64,000 nt of DNA from an uncultured Flavobacteriales bacterium (GCA_913056345.1 CAJXMH010000005.1:62001-126000); one strand, 5' to 3'; counted from the stretch's first letter, positions 33,904 through 42,170 are shown. Notes: generated by a model from the sequence alone, not told the origin. Program-made: numbers and translations.

Positions 33904-35277
33904 ATGAAATCCTTTCTCTGGATGTTTATTCTCTTCTTACCTTTTTCAACCTTAAGCGCTCAGCCTTCTGAGATTAACTTCCTAGCGCGAGGGCTTTCTA
34001 ACATGACTTTAGAGCTTGTTATAAAGGGACAAAATATAGAAAAGATTAAAAATCACGATCATTTAAAAATCCGTTTTCCCAAAAAAGGACAGTATGAATT
34101 GGTTTTCGTGCTCAATGAAGACTCTGTTCAAAGGTTAACCATTGAAATTGAAGGACAAATGAATGATCAATATTACATCATGCGTGCGCTTGATTATTCC
34201 TTTAAAAAGGTTGACTCTCTTGAATGGAAGTCGAAAGAAAATAAAATAGATCGCGAAGTAGTTTACAACTACAAAGCAAGTGAATTTGCACCAAAGCCAG
34301 AATCCAACCATTCTATGCTCTACATTTATCCAAAAGGAATAGCTGTAAACATCATGGAGGTTTTCTTGAACGATCAAAAAATAGGTTTTGTTAGTTCATC
34401 AGAGGTTCTGGCATGTAAACTATACTCCGAAGGAAGAATAAAATTGGTTTATGTGGTGGGAGGAAGTCGCTCGACAGAAATTTTAGAAGTAAAGCACGGC
34501 AAGCCTTTGTACTATGTATACTCCACCCAATGGGGACTTAAAAAAGAGTCTGATTCTGATTGGGAGTATTTGATCAATAGAAAAGAACCAGAACAAGTAG
34601 ACTATGAGGAAGATCTAACTAATCCCATTTCAGAGGATACCAAGGTATTGAGAGAGGGTCAAGGAACCGGTTTTTTGGTTCATTCAGACGGTTATATTGT
34701 AACCAACTATCACGTTGTTCAAGACGCTAGTGAAATCAAGATCAGGGGCATTCAAAACGATTACAACAGTATTTTTGAAGCCAGTGTCGTACAAGTTGAC
34801 GCCTACCTAGACCTTGCTTTATTAAAAATCAATTCATCTTTAATCAATTTCGGAGAACCACCATTTAAGTATAGAGCCTCAGCAGAAGTCAACCAAACCG
34901 AAGCGGTATATGCCTTGGGTTATCCTATTCAATCTATAATGGGAGACGAACTAAAAGTAACGGATGGTATAATCAGTTCCAAAAGTGGCATCAAGGGCAG
35001 TATCTCAAATTATCAGTTTTCAGCAAGTGTTCAAGGAGGAAACAGTGGTGGTCCTTTAATTGACCAAGAAGGGAATCTCTTGGGTGTCATTTCTTCTGGT
35101 ATCCGAAAAGACCTTGCTGACAATGCAAACTATGCTAGGAAGACAGAATTTTTAAAGCTGTTTTTAAACCAATCAGGCATCGATTTTAACTATAAGGCAG
35201 CGGCTGATTCCGAAAAGGAAGTGAGTGAGATCGTCAAGGAATATTCCAAGTACATCTATATCATTGAAGTAAAGTGA
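33904..35277 (+). CDS. periplasmic trypsin-like serine protease, HtrA/DegP family
   Basis: 457 residues with a signal peptide (MKSFLWMFILFLPFSTLSAQ). The catalytic triad is visible: His270 in TNYHVV, Asp303 in DLALLKI, Ser381 in GGNSGGPL. The protease domain spans ~255-430. There is no PDZ domain, unlike DegP; instead ~230 residues of beta-rich N-terminal sequence of unknown fold precede it. It is therefore a DegS-like or stand-alone S1C protease with a distinct sensing domain. The likely role is cleavage of misfolded envelope proteins. No transmembrane anchor is seen after the signal. Confidence 0.8.
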   Translation: MKSFLWMFILFLPFSTLSAQPSEINFLARGLSNMTLELVIKGQNIEKIKNHDHLKIRFPKKGQYELVFVLNEDSVQRLTIEIEGQMNDQYYIMRALDYSFKKVDSLEWKSKENKIDREVVYNYKASEFAPKPESNHSMLYIYPKGIAVNIMEVFLNDQKIGFVSSSEVLACKLYSEGRIKLVYVVGGSRSTEILEVKHGKPLYYVYSTQWGLKKESDSDWEYLINRKEPEQVDYEEDLTNPISEDTKVLREGQGTGFLVHSDGYIVTNYHVVQDASEIKIRGIQNDYNSIFEASVVQVDAYLDLALLKINSSLINFGEPPFKYRASAEVNQTEAVYALGYPIQSIMGDELKVTDGIISSKSGIKGSISNYQFSASVQGGNSGGPLIDQEGNLLGVISSGIRKDLADNANYARKTEFLKLFLNQSGIDFNYKAAADSEKEVSEIVKEYSKYIYIIEVK

Positions 35278-35302
35278 ATGTTGAGTAGGGTAGTCTTGAT
35301 TG

Positions 35303-35635
35303 TTAAAGGCTCCTTATATCTTGTTCATAATTGGAGGCAAATTCGGCCATACTTCCTACTAAGGGCAAGGCTTTTTTGCCCGCTTCAGTTAAACGATACT
35401 CTACTCTTGGAGGCACTTCTCCAAAATTGATGCGCTCTACTAAATAATTTTCTGTTAAGATTTTTAACTCTTGAATCAACATTTTTTCGCTGATGTCGGG
35501 TATTTTCCGCTTTAAGGCTGATAAACGAAGCTGTTGATCAGCCAAAGAGCTAATAATCACCAAACGCCATTTTCCGCCCAATAATTCTAGGGTAGTGCGA
35601 ATGGGACAACGGGGACTTAATTCAACTTTCTCCAT
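35303..35635 (-). CDS. HxlR family transcriptional regulator
   Basis: 110 residues. The family opening CPIRTTLELLGGKWRLVI is followed by winged-helix text LSALKRKIPDISEKMLIQEL and YRLTEAGKKALPLV. HxlR proteins sense small reactive compounds and usually repress a divergent gene. Here the divergent gene encodes an NAD(P)H-binding reductase, and an 8-bp inverted repeat lies between them, overlapping this gene's start codon. Confidence 0.9.
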   Translation of the reverse strand: MEKVELSPRCPIRTTLELLGGKWRLVIISSLADQQLRLSALKRKIPDISEKMLIQELKILTENYLVERINFGEVPPRVEYRLTEAGKKALPLVGSMAEFASNYEQDIRSL

Positions 35636-35673
35636 ACTTACAAAAAGGTTAGTACCCTAAAAGTAGTAAGTAT
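35634..35673. promoter_or_regulatory. candidate HxlR operator between divergent genes
   Basis: ATACTTAC (35634-35641) and GTAAGTAT (35666-35673), a perfect 8-bp inverted repeat with centres 32 bp (about three turns) apart. The left arm overlaps the hxlR ATG; the right arm lies 33 bp upstream of the reductase ATG. Confidence 0.5.
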
Positions 35674-35705
35674 TGATTGCTCAACCTAATTTTACCAAAA
35701 AAAAG

Positions 35706-36341
35706 ATGAAAATAGCATTATTAGGAGCTAGTGGTGGCAGTGGAAAAGAGTTTTTAAAAGTAGCGCTTGAAAAAGGTCATGAGGTCAAGGCTCTAGTTAG
35801 GAGTCCTGAAAAATTGAGAGACTTTCAAAGTAATCACTTAAAAGTAATTAAAGGCGATGTGCTCAATTTCGAGGATGTTAGAAACACTTTAGAAGGTGTC
35901 GAAATAGTAGTTAGTTTGTTTGGGCAAGTAAAGGGTTCGCCCGAAGACTTGCAAAGCAAAGGAACGCAGAATCTCGTAAGAGCCATGAAAGAAAACAAGA
36001 TTGAACGAATTATTTCCTTATCTGGCGGAGGATTGTCGTTCCCCGAAAAAGATAAACCCAAGTTTGTAGATCATCTGATCAGAGGCATTATGAAGTTGGC
36101 CGTTCCTAAAGTGCTAGAAGATGCAAAGCAGCATGCCAAAGTCTTGAAAAATAGCGGTTTGGATTGGACCATTGTAAGAGCCCCGCGGCTTACTCACGAC
36201 GTCGCTAAAGGAGAATACCGCATGGGTTGGGTGGGCGTAAATTCAGGCACCAAACTTTCTAGAGCAGATTTGGCTGATTTTATCATGAAAGAAGTAGAGG
36301 CCCCTCAATTCAACCAACAAATGCCTTTTGTGAGTTACTAA
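35706..36341 (+). CDS. NAD(P)H-binding protein of the atypical SDR5/NmrA-like group
   Basis: 211 residues from the ATG at 35706 (MKIALLGASGGSGKEFLKVA). Glycine motif GASGGSG is intact; LVRSPEKL and VIKGDVLNFEDV follow as in NmrA-like and flavin-reductase-like SDRs. No YxxxK catalytic pair is obvious, as usual in the atypical SDRs. It probably reduces or binds a quinone or flavin, but the substrate is unknown. Divergent from the HxlR regulator, which likely controls it. Confidence 0.8.
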   Translation: MKIALLGASGGSGKEFLKVALEKGHEVKALVRSPEKLRDFQSNHLKVIKGDVLNFEDVRNTLEGVEIVVSLFGQVKGSPEDLQSKGTQNLVRAMKENKIERIISLSGGGLSFPEKDKPKFVDHLIRGIMKLAVPKVLEDAKQHAKVLKNSGLDWTIVRAPRLTHDVAKGEYRMGWVGVNSGTKLSRADLADFIMKEVEAPQFNQQMPFVSY

Positions 36342-36378
36342 AGCGCCTAATTAGTGAGTGTAGCAAGCCTTTTCAGCC

Positions 36379-36386
36379 TACCTTTG
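36379..36386 (+). promoter_or_regulatory. -7 element of the thioesterase gene
   Basis: TACCTTTG, a perfect TAnnTTTG, 11 bases before the ATG. No clear TTTG is seen at the expected upstream spacing, so this is a partial promoter call. Confidence 0.5.
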
Positions 36387-36397
36387 CTACAAAAAAG

Positions 36398-36781
36398 ATG
36401 AACTTCCATACCAGAAAATGGGTCAAGCCGGAAGACCTTAATCCCAATAACAACCTATTTGGAGGCCGCTTGCTACAATGGATCGATGAAGAGGCAGCGC
36501 TTTATGCCATGATCCAATTAGAGAATAAAAAGATTGCCACCAAATACATGTCGGAGATCAATTTTGTTTCTTCTGCCAAACAGGGCGATATAGTAGAACT
36601 AGGTATTCAAGTAGAAAAATTTGGCAGTACTTCCGTAACCCTAAGCTGCGTTGCCCGCAACAAAATGAGTCGTAGAAACATCATTACCATCGAAAACATT
36701 ACTATGGTGAACTTAGGAGACGATGGCAAGCCCAAGCCACACGGTAAAACCAAAGTTGAATATGTGAAAGACCGATTGTAG
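36398..36781 (+). CDS. acyl-CoA thioesterase, YciA-like hotdog fold
   Basis: 127 residues. The hotdog-family core is clear: DLNPNNNLFGGRLLQWIDEE (Asn/Asp region near residues 12-31), then KYMSEINFVSSAKQGDIVEL and GSTSVTLSCVARN. These enzymes hydrolyse acyl-CoA in the cytoplasm as homo-oligomers. Chain-length preference is not predictable. The gene stands between the SDR5 protein and the S1/P1 nuclease, with its own -7 box. Confidence 0.88.
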   Translation: MNFHTRKWVKPEDLNPNNNLFGGRLLQWIDEEAALYAMIQLENKKIATKYMSEINFVSSAKQGDIVELGIQVEKFGSTSVTLSCVARNKMSRRNIITIENITMVNLGDDGKPKPHGKTKVEYVKDRL

Positions 36782-36818
36782 TTCTTTTACCCTTAATTTA
36801 GAACTCAAATTCATACTT

Positions 36819-37589
36819 ATGATTATCAGAAGTTGCATAGTAATTTGTTTCCTTTTCAGCCTTAGCACAGAGGCATTAGCCTGGGGACAAACCGGTCACC
36901 GAGTGGTGGCTGAAATTGCCCAAAATCATTTAAGTAAAAAGGCACAAAAGGCCATTCATGGTTTAATGGGGCATGAATCTTTGGTAGAAGCCTCAACTTG
37001 GATGGATGACATTAAAAGTGATGACGCCTATGACCATACCCATGCCTGGCATTATGTTACCGTTCCTGATGGGCAGAACTACCAAACTGCTGAAAAAAAC
37101 GAAAAAGGAGATGCTTATGAAGCCATTGAACGCATGATTCAAACCCTTAAGAATGAAAAAGCTGATCAACAAGCGCAAAAAGAGGCGCTACGCATGCTTG
37201 TGCACCTAGTGGGAGATATTCACCAACCCTTGCATGTGGGCAATGGAGAGGACCGTGGTGGAAATGATGTGAAGATCAAGTGGTTTTACGATCGCTCTAA
37301 TTTGCACCGCATTTGGGATAGCGAAATGATCGACAGTAAGCAGTACGCTTACAGTGAGCTTGCCTTGCAAACTGATCATCCTCATCAAGAAATGCCCGCT
37401 GAATATAGGGATACAGACAAAGACCGTTGGGTCAAGGAGGCTATGGCTTTAAGACCCCAGGTTTATGCCATAGGCGAGAAGGAGTACCTTTCTTACGAAT
37501 ACATGTATAAAAATTGGGCTACCGTAAAGGACCAACTTCATCGGGCTGGTTTACGTCTAGCTGCTATATTAAACGACATTTATGGATAA
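36819..37589 (+). CDS. secreted S1/P1 nuclease
   Basis: 256 residues with a signal peptide ending in SLSTEALA, leaving the mature N-terminus at WGQTGH, in which the N-terminal Trp and later His ligate zinc in this family. Further ligands lie in STWMDDIKSDDAYDHTHAWH and LVHLVGDIHQPLHVGNGEDR. The domain (zinc-dependent, three-metal) hydrolyses single-stranded DNA and RNA. The enzyme is likely periplasmic or extracellular, useful for nucleotide scavenging. It overlaps the next gene by 8 bp. Confidence 0.9.
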   Translation: MIIRSCIVICFLFSLSTEALAWGQTGHRVVAEIAQNHLSKKAQKAIHGLMGHESLVEASTWMDDIKSDDAYDHTHAWHYVTVPDGQNYQTAEKNEKGDAYEAIERMIQTLKNEKADQQAQKEALRMLVHLVGDIHQPLHVGNGEDRGGNDVKIKWFYDRSNLHRIWDSEMIDSKQYAYSELALQTDHPHQEMPAEYRDTDKDRWVKEAMALRPQVYAIGEKEYLSYEYMYKNWATVKDQLHRAGLRLAAILNDIYG

Positions 37590-37887
37590 GGCGAAAAACA
37601 AACAACTGCAACAATTTGCTTACATCAGCTTGGCTGAGGGGGTTTCTTTTATCTTACTGTTGGGAATAGCCATGCCTTTAAAATACCTTGCAGATATGCC
37701 GCTAATGGTAAAGTATGTCGGCTGGGCACATGGGGTTTTGTTTATGGCTTATGTTTTTCAACTCTTGTACCTTACCGCAATCCTAAAATGGAAATTTCAG
37801 CGGCTCATCACTTATTTCATTGCTGCTTTTTTGCCTTTAGCCCCTTTTTTCGTGGAGCGTCAGGTAAAGCGTATGATGACCGCTTAA
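37582..37887 (+). CDS. DUF3817 membrane protein
   Basis: 101 residues, three membrane helices (FAYISLAEGVSFILLLGIAM, YVGWAHGVLFMAYVFQLLYL, LITYFIAAFLPLAPFFVERQ). The SLAEGVSFILL and GWAHGVLF motifs identify DUF3817. Its function is unknown; it is widespread as a stand-alone gene. It shares 8 bp with the nuclease gene and converges with the NUDIX gene, overlapping it by 4 bp. Confidence 0.85.
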   Translation: MDKAKNKQLQQFAYISLAEGVSFILLLGIAMPLKYLADMPLMVKYVGWAHGVLFMAYVFQLLYLTAILKWKFQRLITYFIAAFLPLAPFFVERQVKRMMTA

Positions 37888-38405
37888 GCAAGTTGCTGCA
37901 ATTTACCTTGGGCAATCAAAGTCTTGGCATCGTAGAAAGCAGCTTTTAAAAAGTCCTGTCGCTTCATTTTGATTACTTCAATTTCTTCATGCTCTATGGC
38001 TAAACCACCGCCATCTGCTACCTGCTTGCTCACTTTAGCATAAAATAGGCTCATTTGTTCTGTCACGGGTCCCGGACAGGTATGAAATTCGCACCATAAG
38101 GTAAGTTCATCGATCTCGTAACCCACTTCCTCCATCACTTCCCTTCGCGCTGTTCGTTCGGGATCCTTATCCTTTCCTTCAATTTTACCTGCCACAATCT
38201 CCAAGAGCTCCTTCTCAGGTCCAACTCTAAACTGTTGTACCAAAACGATCTCATCATGTTGTGTATCGTGCACCAATACGCCAACCGAATTTGGAGTTTG
38301 AAACTGCTCGCGCTCCAGCTTTTCTTTTCCCTTGGCAGTCTCTAACTCAACAATATGCAAGCTGTAGTGACCTTCAAATATTTTTTCTCTTTTTATGATC
38401 TTCAT
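37884..38405 (-). CDS. NUDIX hydrolase, ADP-ribose pyrophosphatase-like
   Basis: 173 residues. The NUDIX core REVMEEVGYE is present in GKIEGKDKDPERTARREVME; the usual first Glu of the box appears replaced by Lys in the extended GKDKDPE loop. The opening and VLVQQFRVGPEKELLEIVAG resemble ADP-ribose/GDP-mannose pyrophosphatases. It acts in the cytoplasm on nucleotide sugars. Divergent from the acyltransferase gene (40-bp gap). Confidence 0.85.
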   Translation of the reverse strand: MKIIKREKIFEGHYSLHIVELETAKGKEKLEREQFQTPNSVGVLVHDTQHDEIVLVQQFRVGPEKELLEIVAGKIEGKDKDPERTARREVMEEVGYEIDELTLWCEFHTCPGPVTEQMSLFYAKVSKQVADGGGLAIEHEEIEVIKMKRQDFLKAAFYDAKTLIAQGKLQQLA

Positions 38406-38445
38406 TGAAATGGTAAATTAGTCGTTTCTAACTTAACACAAAGCA

Positions 38446-39582
38446 ATGAATTTTGATGAAATCAGACCTTATCACGATGAAGAGGTTCACGATAAAATAA
38501 AAAGTCTCTTAAAAGAAGAGCAATTCCTTGGCGTAATCCAGCAGGTTAATCCTGACATGCCCCTTGAAGATTTCAAGCAGAAAATGCAGCGCATTGAAAA
38601 TATTCGGCAGTTTCAGGCAGAAATTATTGTACCGATATTAGAGCGTTTGATCAAACTCACTACCAAGGGTGTTGACGTAGACGGATTAGAGAACCTTGAA
38701 AAAGATACGGCATATTTGTTCGTTTCTACCCACCGCGATATTGTATTGGATTCGGCCTTGATGAACTTCATCCTCTTAAAAGAAGGATTTGAAACAGCTG
38801 AAATCGCCATTGGTGATAATTTGATGAAAATTCCTTGGATTGTAGACCTAGTAAAGCTGAACAAGACCTTTATCGTAAAGCGAAATGTTGCCAAAGAAGA
38901 TAAGGTTAAAGCCTCTATGCAGCTTTCTTCTTACATCAACTACACCATAAAAGATAAGCAGAACTCCATTTGGATTGCCCAAAAAGCAGGGCGCAGCAAG
39001 GACGGTAACGATCAAACCAATCCTAGCTTATTGAAAATGTTTAGCCTAGGAGCCGAAGAAGCAACACCGCTTGAAAAGATCAAGTCCTTGAACATTTGCC
39101 CCATTTCAGTGGCCTATGAATACAATCCTTGCGATGCTCTGACCTTACCCGAATTGATGACTGTAGCCAAAGGCGAGCGTTACGAAAAACAACCAATGGA
39201 AGACCTGATGCACATGGCTGAAGGTATTCAAGGACAAAAAGGTAGGATAAATGTCAGTTTTGGCAAGCCCATTAACCAAACCCTTGACCAATTAGAAGGC
39301 ATTGCCAACCGAAATGATTTATTAGCAGCGATTTCGCGAATTATTGACAAGCAGATCCACACCACCTATCATCTCATGCCAACCAATTACATGGCCTACG
39401 ACCTGCTTTTTGAAACAACAAACTTCAGCGAGCACTACACCGAAGGTGAACTCCAAGCTTTTAAAACCTACGTAGAAGAAAAAATTACCAGCGTTGAAGG
39501 TCCGCACAATTTTGCTTACCACACTTTTTTAGAAATGTACGCCAATCCTGTGATTAATAAGTTGAAAGAGAATGGTCAATAA
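38446..39582 (+). CDS. glycerol-3-phosphate/1-acylglycerol-3-phosphate acyltransferase family
   Basis: 378 residues. An acyltransferase block is visible (YLFVSTHRDIVLDSALMNFI), then IGDNLMKIPWIVDLVKLNKT and KDKQNSIWIAQKAGRSKDGN as in PlsB-like proteins. The catalytic His and Asp are in HRDIVLD, which gives H-x5-D rather than the textbook H-x4-D. It probably transfers acyl groups to a glycerol-phosphate acceptor during phospholipid synthesis at the inner membrane. The C-terminal residues NGQ lie at the boundary of the IVS-like repeat. Confidence 0.8.
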   Translation: MNFDEIRPYHDEEVHDKIKSLLKEEQFLGVIQQVNPDMPLEDFKQKMQRIENIRQFQAEIIVPILERLIKLTTKGVDVDGLENLEKDTAYLFVSTHRDIVLDSALMNFILLKEGFETAEIAIGDNLMKIPWIVDLVKLNKTFIVKRNVAKEDKVKASMQLSSYINYTIKDKQNSIWIAQKAGRSKDGNDQTNPSLLKMFSLGAEEATPLEKIKSLNICPISVAYEYNPCDALTLPELMTVAKGERYEKQPMEDLMHMAEGIQGQKGRINVSFGKPINQTLDQLEGIANRNDLLAAISRIIDKQIHTTYHLMPTNYMAYDLLFETTNFSEHYTEGELQAFKTYVEEKITSVEGPHNFAYHTFLEMYANPVINKLKENGQ

Positions 39583-39800
39583 GTAATGAATAATGTAAAA
39601 TGAGCAATGAATAATGTAAAATGAGCAATGAATAATGTGAAATGAGTAATGAATAATGTGAAATGAGTAATGAATAATGTAGAATGAGTAATGAATAATG
39701 TAAAATGAGCAATGATTAATGAGTAATGAAAAATGGTCAATGAATCATGAGTAACGAAAAGTGGTCAATAAAGAATAGTTAATAAGCAGTGAGAAACGAT
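39573..39800 (+). repeat. left tandem-repeat arm of an IVS-like element
   Basis: About seven imperfect copies of a ~21-bp unit (AATGAATAATGTAAAATGAG), decaying towards 39800. The first copy begins inside the stop region of the acyltransferase. The inverse appears at 40249-40317, so a transcript would fold into a long stem with the four-helix-bundle gene in the loop. Not a CRISPR: no conserved spacers. Confidence 0.8.
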
Positions 39801-39830
39801 TTATAATTTATAAATGAATAATTAAAAAAA

Positions 39831-40196
39831 GTGGGTAAAAACGTTATTAAAGAAAAAAGCTTGGATTTTGCTTTAGAGATTGTTGACTTAAGCAAAAGGT
39901 TGAAGTATGTAGAAAAGGAATATGCTCTAGCGGATCAAATCATGCGAAGTGGAACGTCTATAGGTGCAAACATACGAGAGGCAGAATTCGCTGAAAGTGG
40001 AGCAGATTTTATTCACAAACTATCAATTGCTTTAAAGGAAGCAAATGAAACTGATTATTGGTTAGAGTTGATCTACAGAGGAGGTTGGATGAGTAAAGAA
40101 GAGAAGTTTAATTTTCAAGCTAAAAACACAAGCCTTATCAAATTGCTGATCAGCATAATTAAAAAACGAAAAGAAAACCTTAGAAAAAGGAGCTAA
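39831..40196 (+). CDS. four-helix-bundle protein (S23/IVS-encoded family)
   Basis: 121 residues from a GTG start at 39831; an in-frame TAA at 39819 rules out a longer start. The sequence (EIVDLSKRLKYVEKEYALAD, SGTSIGANIREAEFAESGAD, FIHKLSIALKEANETDYWLE) is the TIGR02436 family, related to proteins encoded in 23S rRNA intervening sequences and to Avd of diversity-generating retroelements. No reverse transcriptase or template repeat is nearby. Function unknown. It is bounded by inverted tandem-repeat arms. Confidence 0.85.
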   Translation: MGKNVIKEKSLDFALEIVDLSKRLKYVEKEYALADQIMRSGTSIGANIREAEFAESGADFIHKLSIALKEANETDYWLELIYRGGWMSKEEKFNFQAKNTSLIKLLISIIKKRKENLRKRS

Positions 40197-40248
40197 GTTC
40201 TTGATGAACCAAAACTGCTACGATAGCCATCTAGTTGGAATAACGCCT

Positions 40249-40317
40249 TATTCATTGTTCATTTTTCATTATTAATTATTCATCATTCATTTTACATTAT
40301 TCATTTTACATTATTAA
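40249..40317 (-). repeat. right tandem-repeat arm of the IVS-like element
   Basis: TTACATTATTCATTTTACAT and related copies, the reverse complement of the left arm. It runs into the TIGR02757 gene, whose final codons (GVNNVK) and stop are encoded by the repeat. Confidence 0.8.
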
Positions 40318-41068
40318 CCCCCATCCCAAACAATGCAAAGTCATACTTAACAGGGTCTTGAGGGTCGAATTTTCTAAGGTTTTCTGTTAGCTCTTCTACT
40401 GCTTTCCAATCGTTTTGCTTGCGTTTAAGCAATCCTAGCTTTCTGCCAACTTTAGCACTGTGCACATCAAGTGGGATCATCAATTCAGATGCTTTAATGG
40501 ATTGCCAAAGGCCAAAGTCAACTCCTGCAGCGGCATCTCTCACCATCCAACGTAAAAACATATTGAGTCTTTTGGCCGAGGATCCTTTCAAGGGATTAGC
40601 TACGTGTTTTTCGGTGCGTTTAAGGTGCTCCATTTCAAAAAACAAGCTTTTAAAAGCGGCCAAGCGCTCTGCCATACTTCCCGAGCTTTTTGAGATAGCT
40701 TGCTCTAGTCCGCCATGTTGCACGTAAATGTTTTGTAGAGCGGCTAAGAAATAGATCAGATCATCGGCATTGAAAGTCCGGTGGACAAAACCAATCGCTT
40801 TAGCACGGTCTTTTTCAGTATGGTTGACAATAAAATCATGTGGTGAATCATCCATCAGTACAAGCAAACGCCTGGCGTTGTTTAAGATGCTTTTGCGTTG
40901 TCCCCAAGCGATAATGGCCGTTAGAAAACCGCTAATTTCAATGTCTTCTTTTTTGCTAAAAGTATGCGGTATGGCAATGGGGTCTTCCTCAATAAAGCCT
41001 GAATGGTGAAAACGTTGGAAATTTTCTTCCAACAATTTTTTTAAAGCAGCTGTTTGCTTATTTTGCAT
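40301..41068 (-). CDS. TIGR02757/DUF2400 family protein
   Basis: 255 residues. Identified from memory by PHTFSKKEDIEISGFLTAII, AWGQRKSILNNARRLLVLMD and NMFLRWMVRDAAAGVDFGLW. The family is widespread, possibly related to HhH-type DNA glycosylases, with no confirmed activity. The C-terminal NNVK comes from the repeat arm of the neighbouring element, so the original terminus may have been replaced. Divergent from the small hypothetical gene at 41083. Confidence 0.8.
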   Translation of the reverse strand: MQNKQTAALKKLLEENFQRFHHSGFIEEDPIAIPHTFSKKEDIEISGFLTAIIAWGQRKSILNNARRLLVLMDDSPHDFIVNHTEKDRAKAIGFVHRTFNADDLIYFLAALQNIYVQHGGLEQAISKSSGSMAERLAAFKSLFFEMEHLKRTEKHVANPLKGSSAKRLNMFLRWMVRDAAAGVDFGLWQSIKASELMIPLDVHSAKVGRKLGLLKRKQNDWKAVEELTENLRKFDPQDPVKYDFALFGMGVNNVK

Positions 41069-41082
41069 AAGAGCGCAAAGGT

Positions 41083-41316
41083 ATGACCAAAGAAGAATTT
41101 AGAAGGTTAAAATTAAAGTCACGCTACCAGATTGTCCAAGATAAGGGCAAGTACTTGGCAGCCAGAACTCATGGCGGATTTCAGATCAAATTATACGATC
41201 TCTTTGGTTATTACGTAGAAGTATGGAAACCGATGGGCATCAATATTATTCAGTGGATCGAAGTGGTTAACCGCGACGAGATCATTGACAGTTATTTGGA
41301 AGATCTAGAGATTTAA
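41083..41316 (+). CDS. small conserved hypothetical protein
   Basis: 77 residues, no signal peptide or membrane segment. A compact alpha/beta protein (RYQIVQDKGKYLAARTHGGF, then YYVEVWKPMGINIIQWIEVV). The divergent promoter region with TIGR02757 is only 14 bp, so the start is well constrained. I do not recognise a domain; similar short proteins are common beside TIGR02757 in Bacteroidota. Confidence 0.65.
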   Translation: MTKEEFRRLKLKSRYQIVQDKGKYLAARTHGGFQIKLYDLFGYYVEVWKPMGINIIQWIEVVNRDEIIDSYLEDLEI

Positions 41317-41470
41317 TTGCGAAGCGATTTGATTAAAGGTAGAAGACAAAGGAGAGCTTAATTGTTTTTGTATTTGTTGAACGCATTGCCTATCAATCGT
41401 TCAGCTTAGGTTTTTTTATGGCTGTATAATGCAATTCAAGCTTTAATTATTTGTCAGGCAGTTCTCTTTC

Positions 41471-41551
41471 TTCTCACTTCTCAAATCTCTTTACTATCTA
41501 CTCACTACCCTGTACTCAATACTCACTACTCTATACTCTATACTCAATACT
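41471..41551. repeat. low-complexity tandem repeat (ACTC/TACTCAATACTCA type)
   Basis: Variants of CTATACTCAATACTCACT are repeated several times. No inverted partner is found on the other side, so this is a solo array. The rest of the 246-bp gap from 41317 shows no gene. Confidence 0.6.
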
Positions 41552-41562
41552 TCACCACCGCA

Positions 41563-41901
41563 CTACCCACCAACTCTTTTCACTTTATAGCCTTCTTTTT
41601 GCAGTAACTGCATTACCTTATCCCGCTTTTCACCTTGAATGATGATTTCCCCATCTTTGGCACTGCCACCAACCCCGCAGGCAGCCTTTAACTGTTTTCC
41701 AAGGCTTGTTAGGTCTGCTTCCGTTCCAACAAAACCCTTGATCAAAGTAGCTGTTTTTCCACCTCGGTTCTTTCGGTCTAAATAAACCTTAAGCTCTTGC
41801 TGAGCAGGAGGGAGGGTTGCTTGTTCTTCGTTTTCTTTTTGGTATTCAAAATCAGGGTCGGTAGAATAAACTACCCGGTTGTTTTTATTTTTTCTTCCCA
41901 T
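41563..41901 (-). CDS. SUI1/eIF1 family translation-initiation-factor-like protein (YciH-like)
   Basis: 112 residues from the ATG at 41901 ([20 protein letters not shown]); an upstream start is less plausible. The SUI1 domain is clear: [40 protein letters not shown] and [20 protein letters not shown]. In archaea/eukaryotes eIF1 aids start selection; bacterial homologues probably modulate initiation fidelity. Divergent from the riboswitch-led operon. Confidence 0.88.
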   Translation of the reverse strand: MGRKNKNNRVVYSTDPDFEYQKENEEQATLPPAQQELKVYLDRKNRGGKTATLIKGFVGTEADLTSLGKQLKAACGVGGSAKDGEIIIQGEKRDKVMQLLQKEGYKVKRVGG

Positions 41902-41981
41902 GCTTATTGGCTTTCGCACGAAATTAACCATGCCTGTTGATTAATTCCAATTCAATTATCTACAACTGTAAATAAATGTTT

Positions 41982-41989
41982 TACCTTTG
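41982..41989 (+). promoter_or_regulatory. -7 element of the cobalamin-riboswitch operon
   Basis: TACCTTTG, a perfect TAnnTTTG, just upstream of the riboswitch. A convincing TTTG at the usual spacing was not found. Confidence 0.55.
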
Positions 41990-41993
41990 CCTT

Positions 41994-42170
41994 GTTATTG
42001 GTTTTCTTGAATGCGTTCGAGAAATTAAAAGGGAATCCGATGAGATTTCGGAACTGTTCCCGCAGCTGTAAGCTCTAATAACCTTTTTGTACACCTTATG
42101 CCACTGTTGCAGTTGTTAGCGACGGGAAGGCCACAAAAAGGGGAGTAAGTCAGAAGACCTGCCGATAATG
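41994..42170 (+). promoter_or_regulatory. cobalamin riboswitch
   Basis: Conserved landmarks occur in order: AAAAGGGAATCCGATGAGAT, GGAACTGTTCCCGCAGCTGT, GCCACTG (42100-42106), GGGAAGG (42124-42130) and the B12-box AGTCAGAAGACCTGCC (42148-42163). Adenosyl- or methylcobalamin binding would lower expression of the B12-uptake genes downstream. In Bacteroidota these switches mostly act on translation; no intrinsic terminator is seen here. Confidence 0.93.

Noticed and set aside
39583-39800. CRISPR-like array
   Set aside because: Units are ~21 bp, contiguous and imperfect with no unique spacers, and an inverted copy exists on the other side of a gene; it is a tandem repeat arm.
39831-40196. Diversity-generating retroelement accessory gene (Avd)
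   Set aside because: No reverse transcriptase, template repeat or variable repeat is present nearby.
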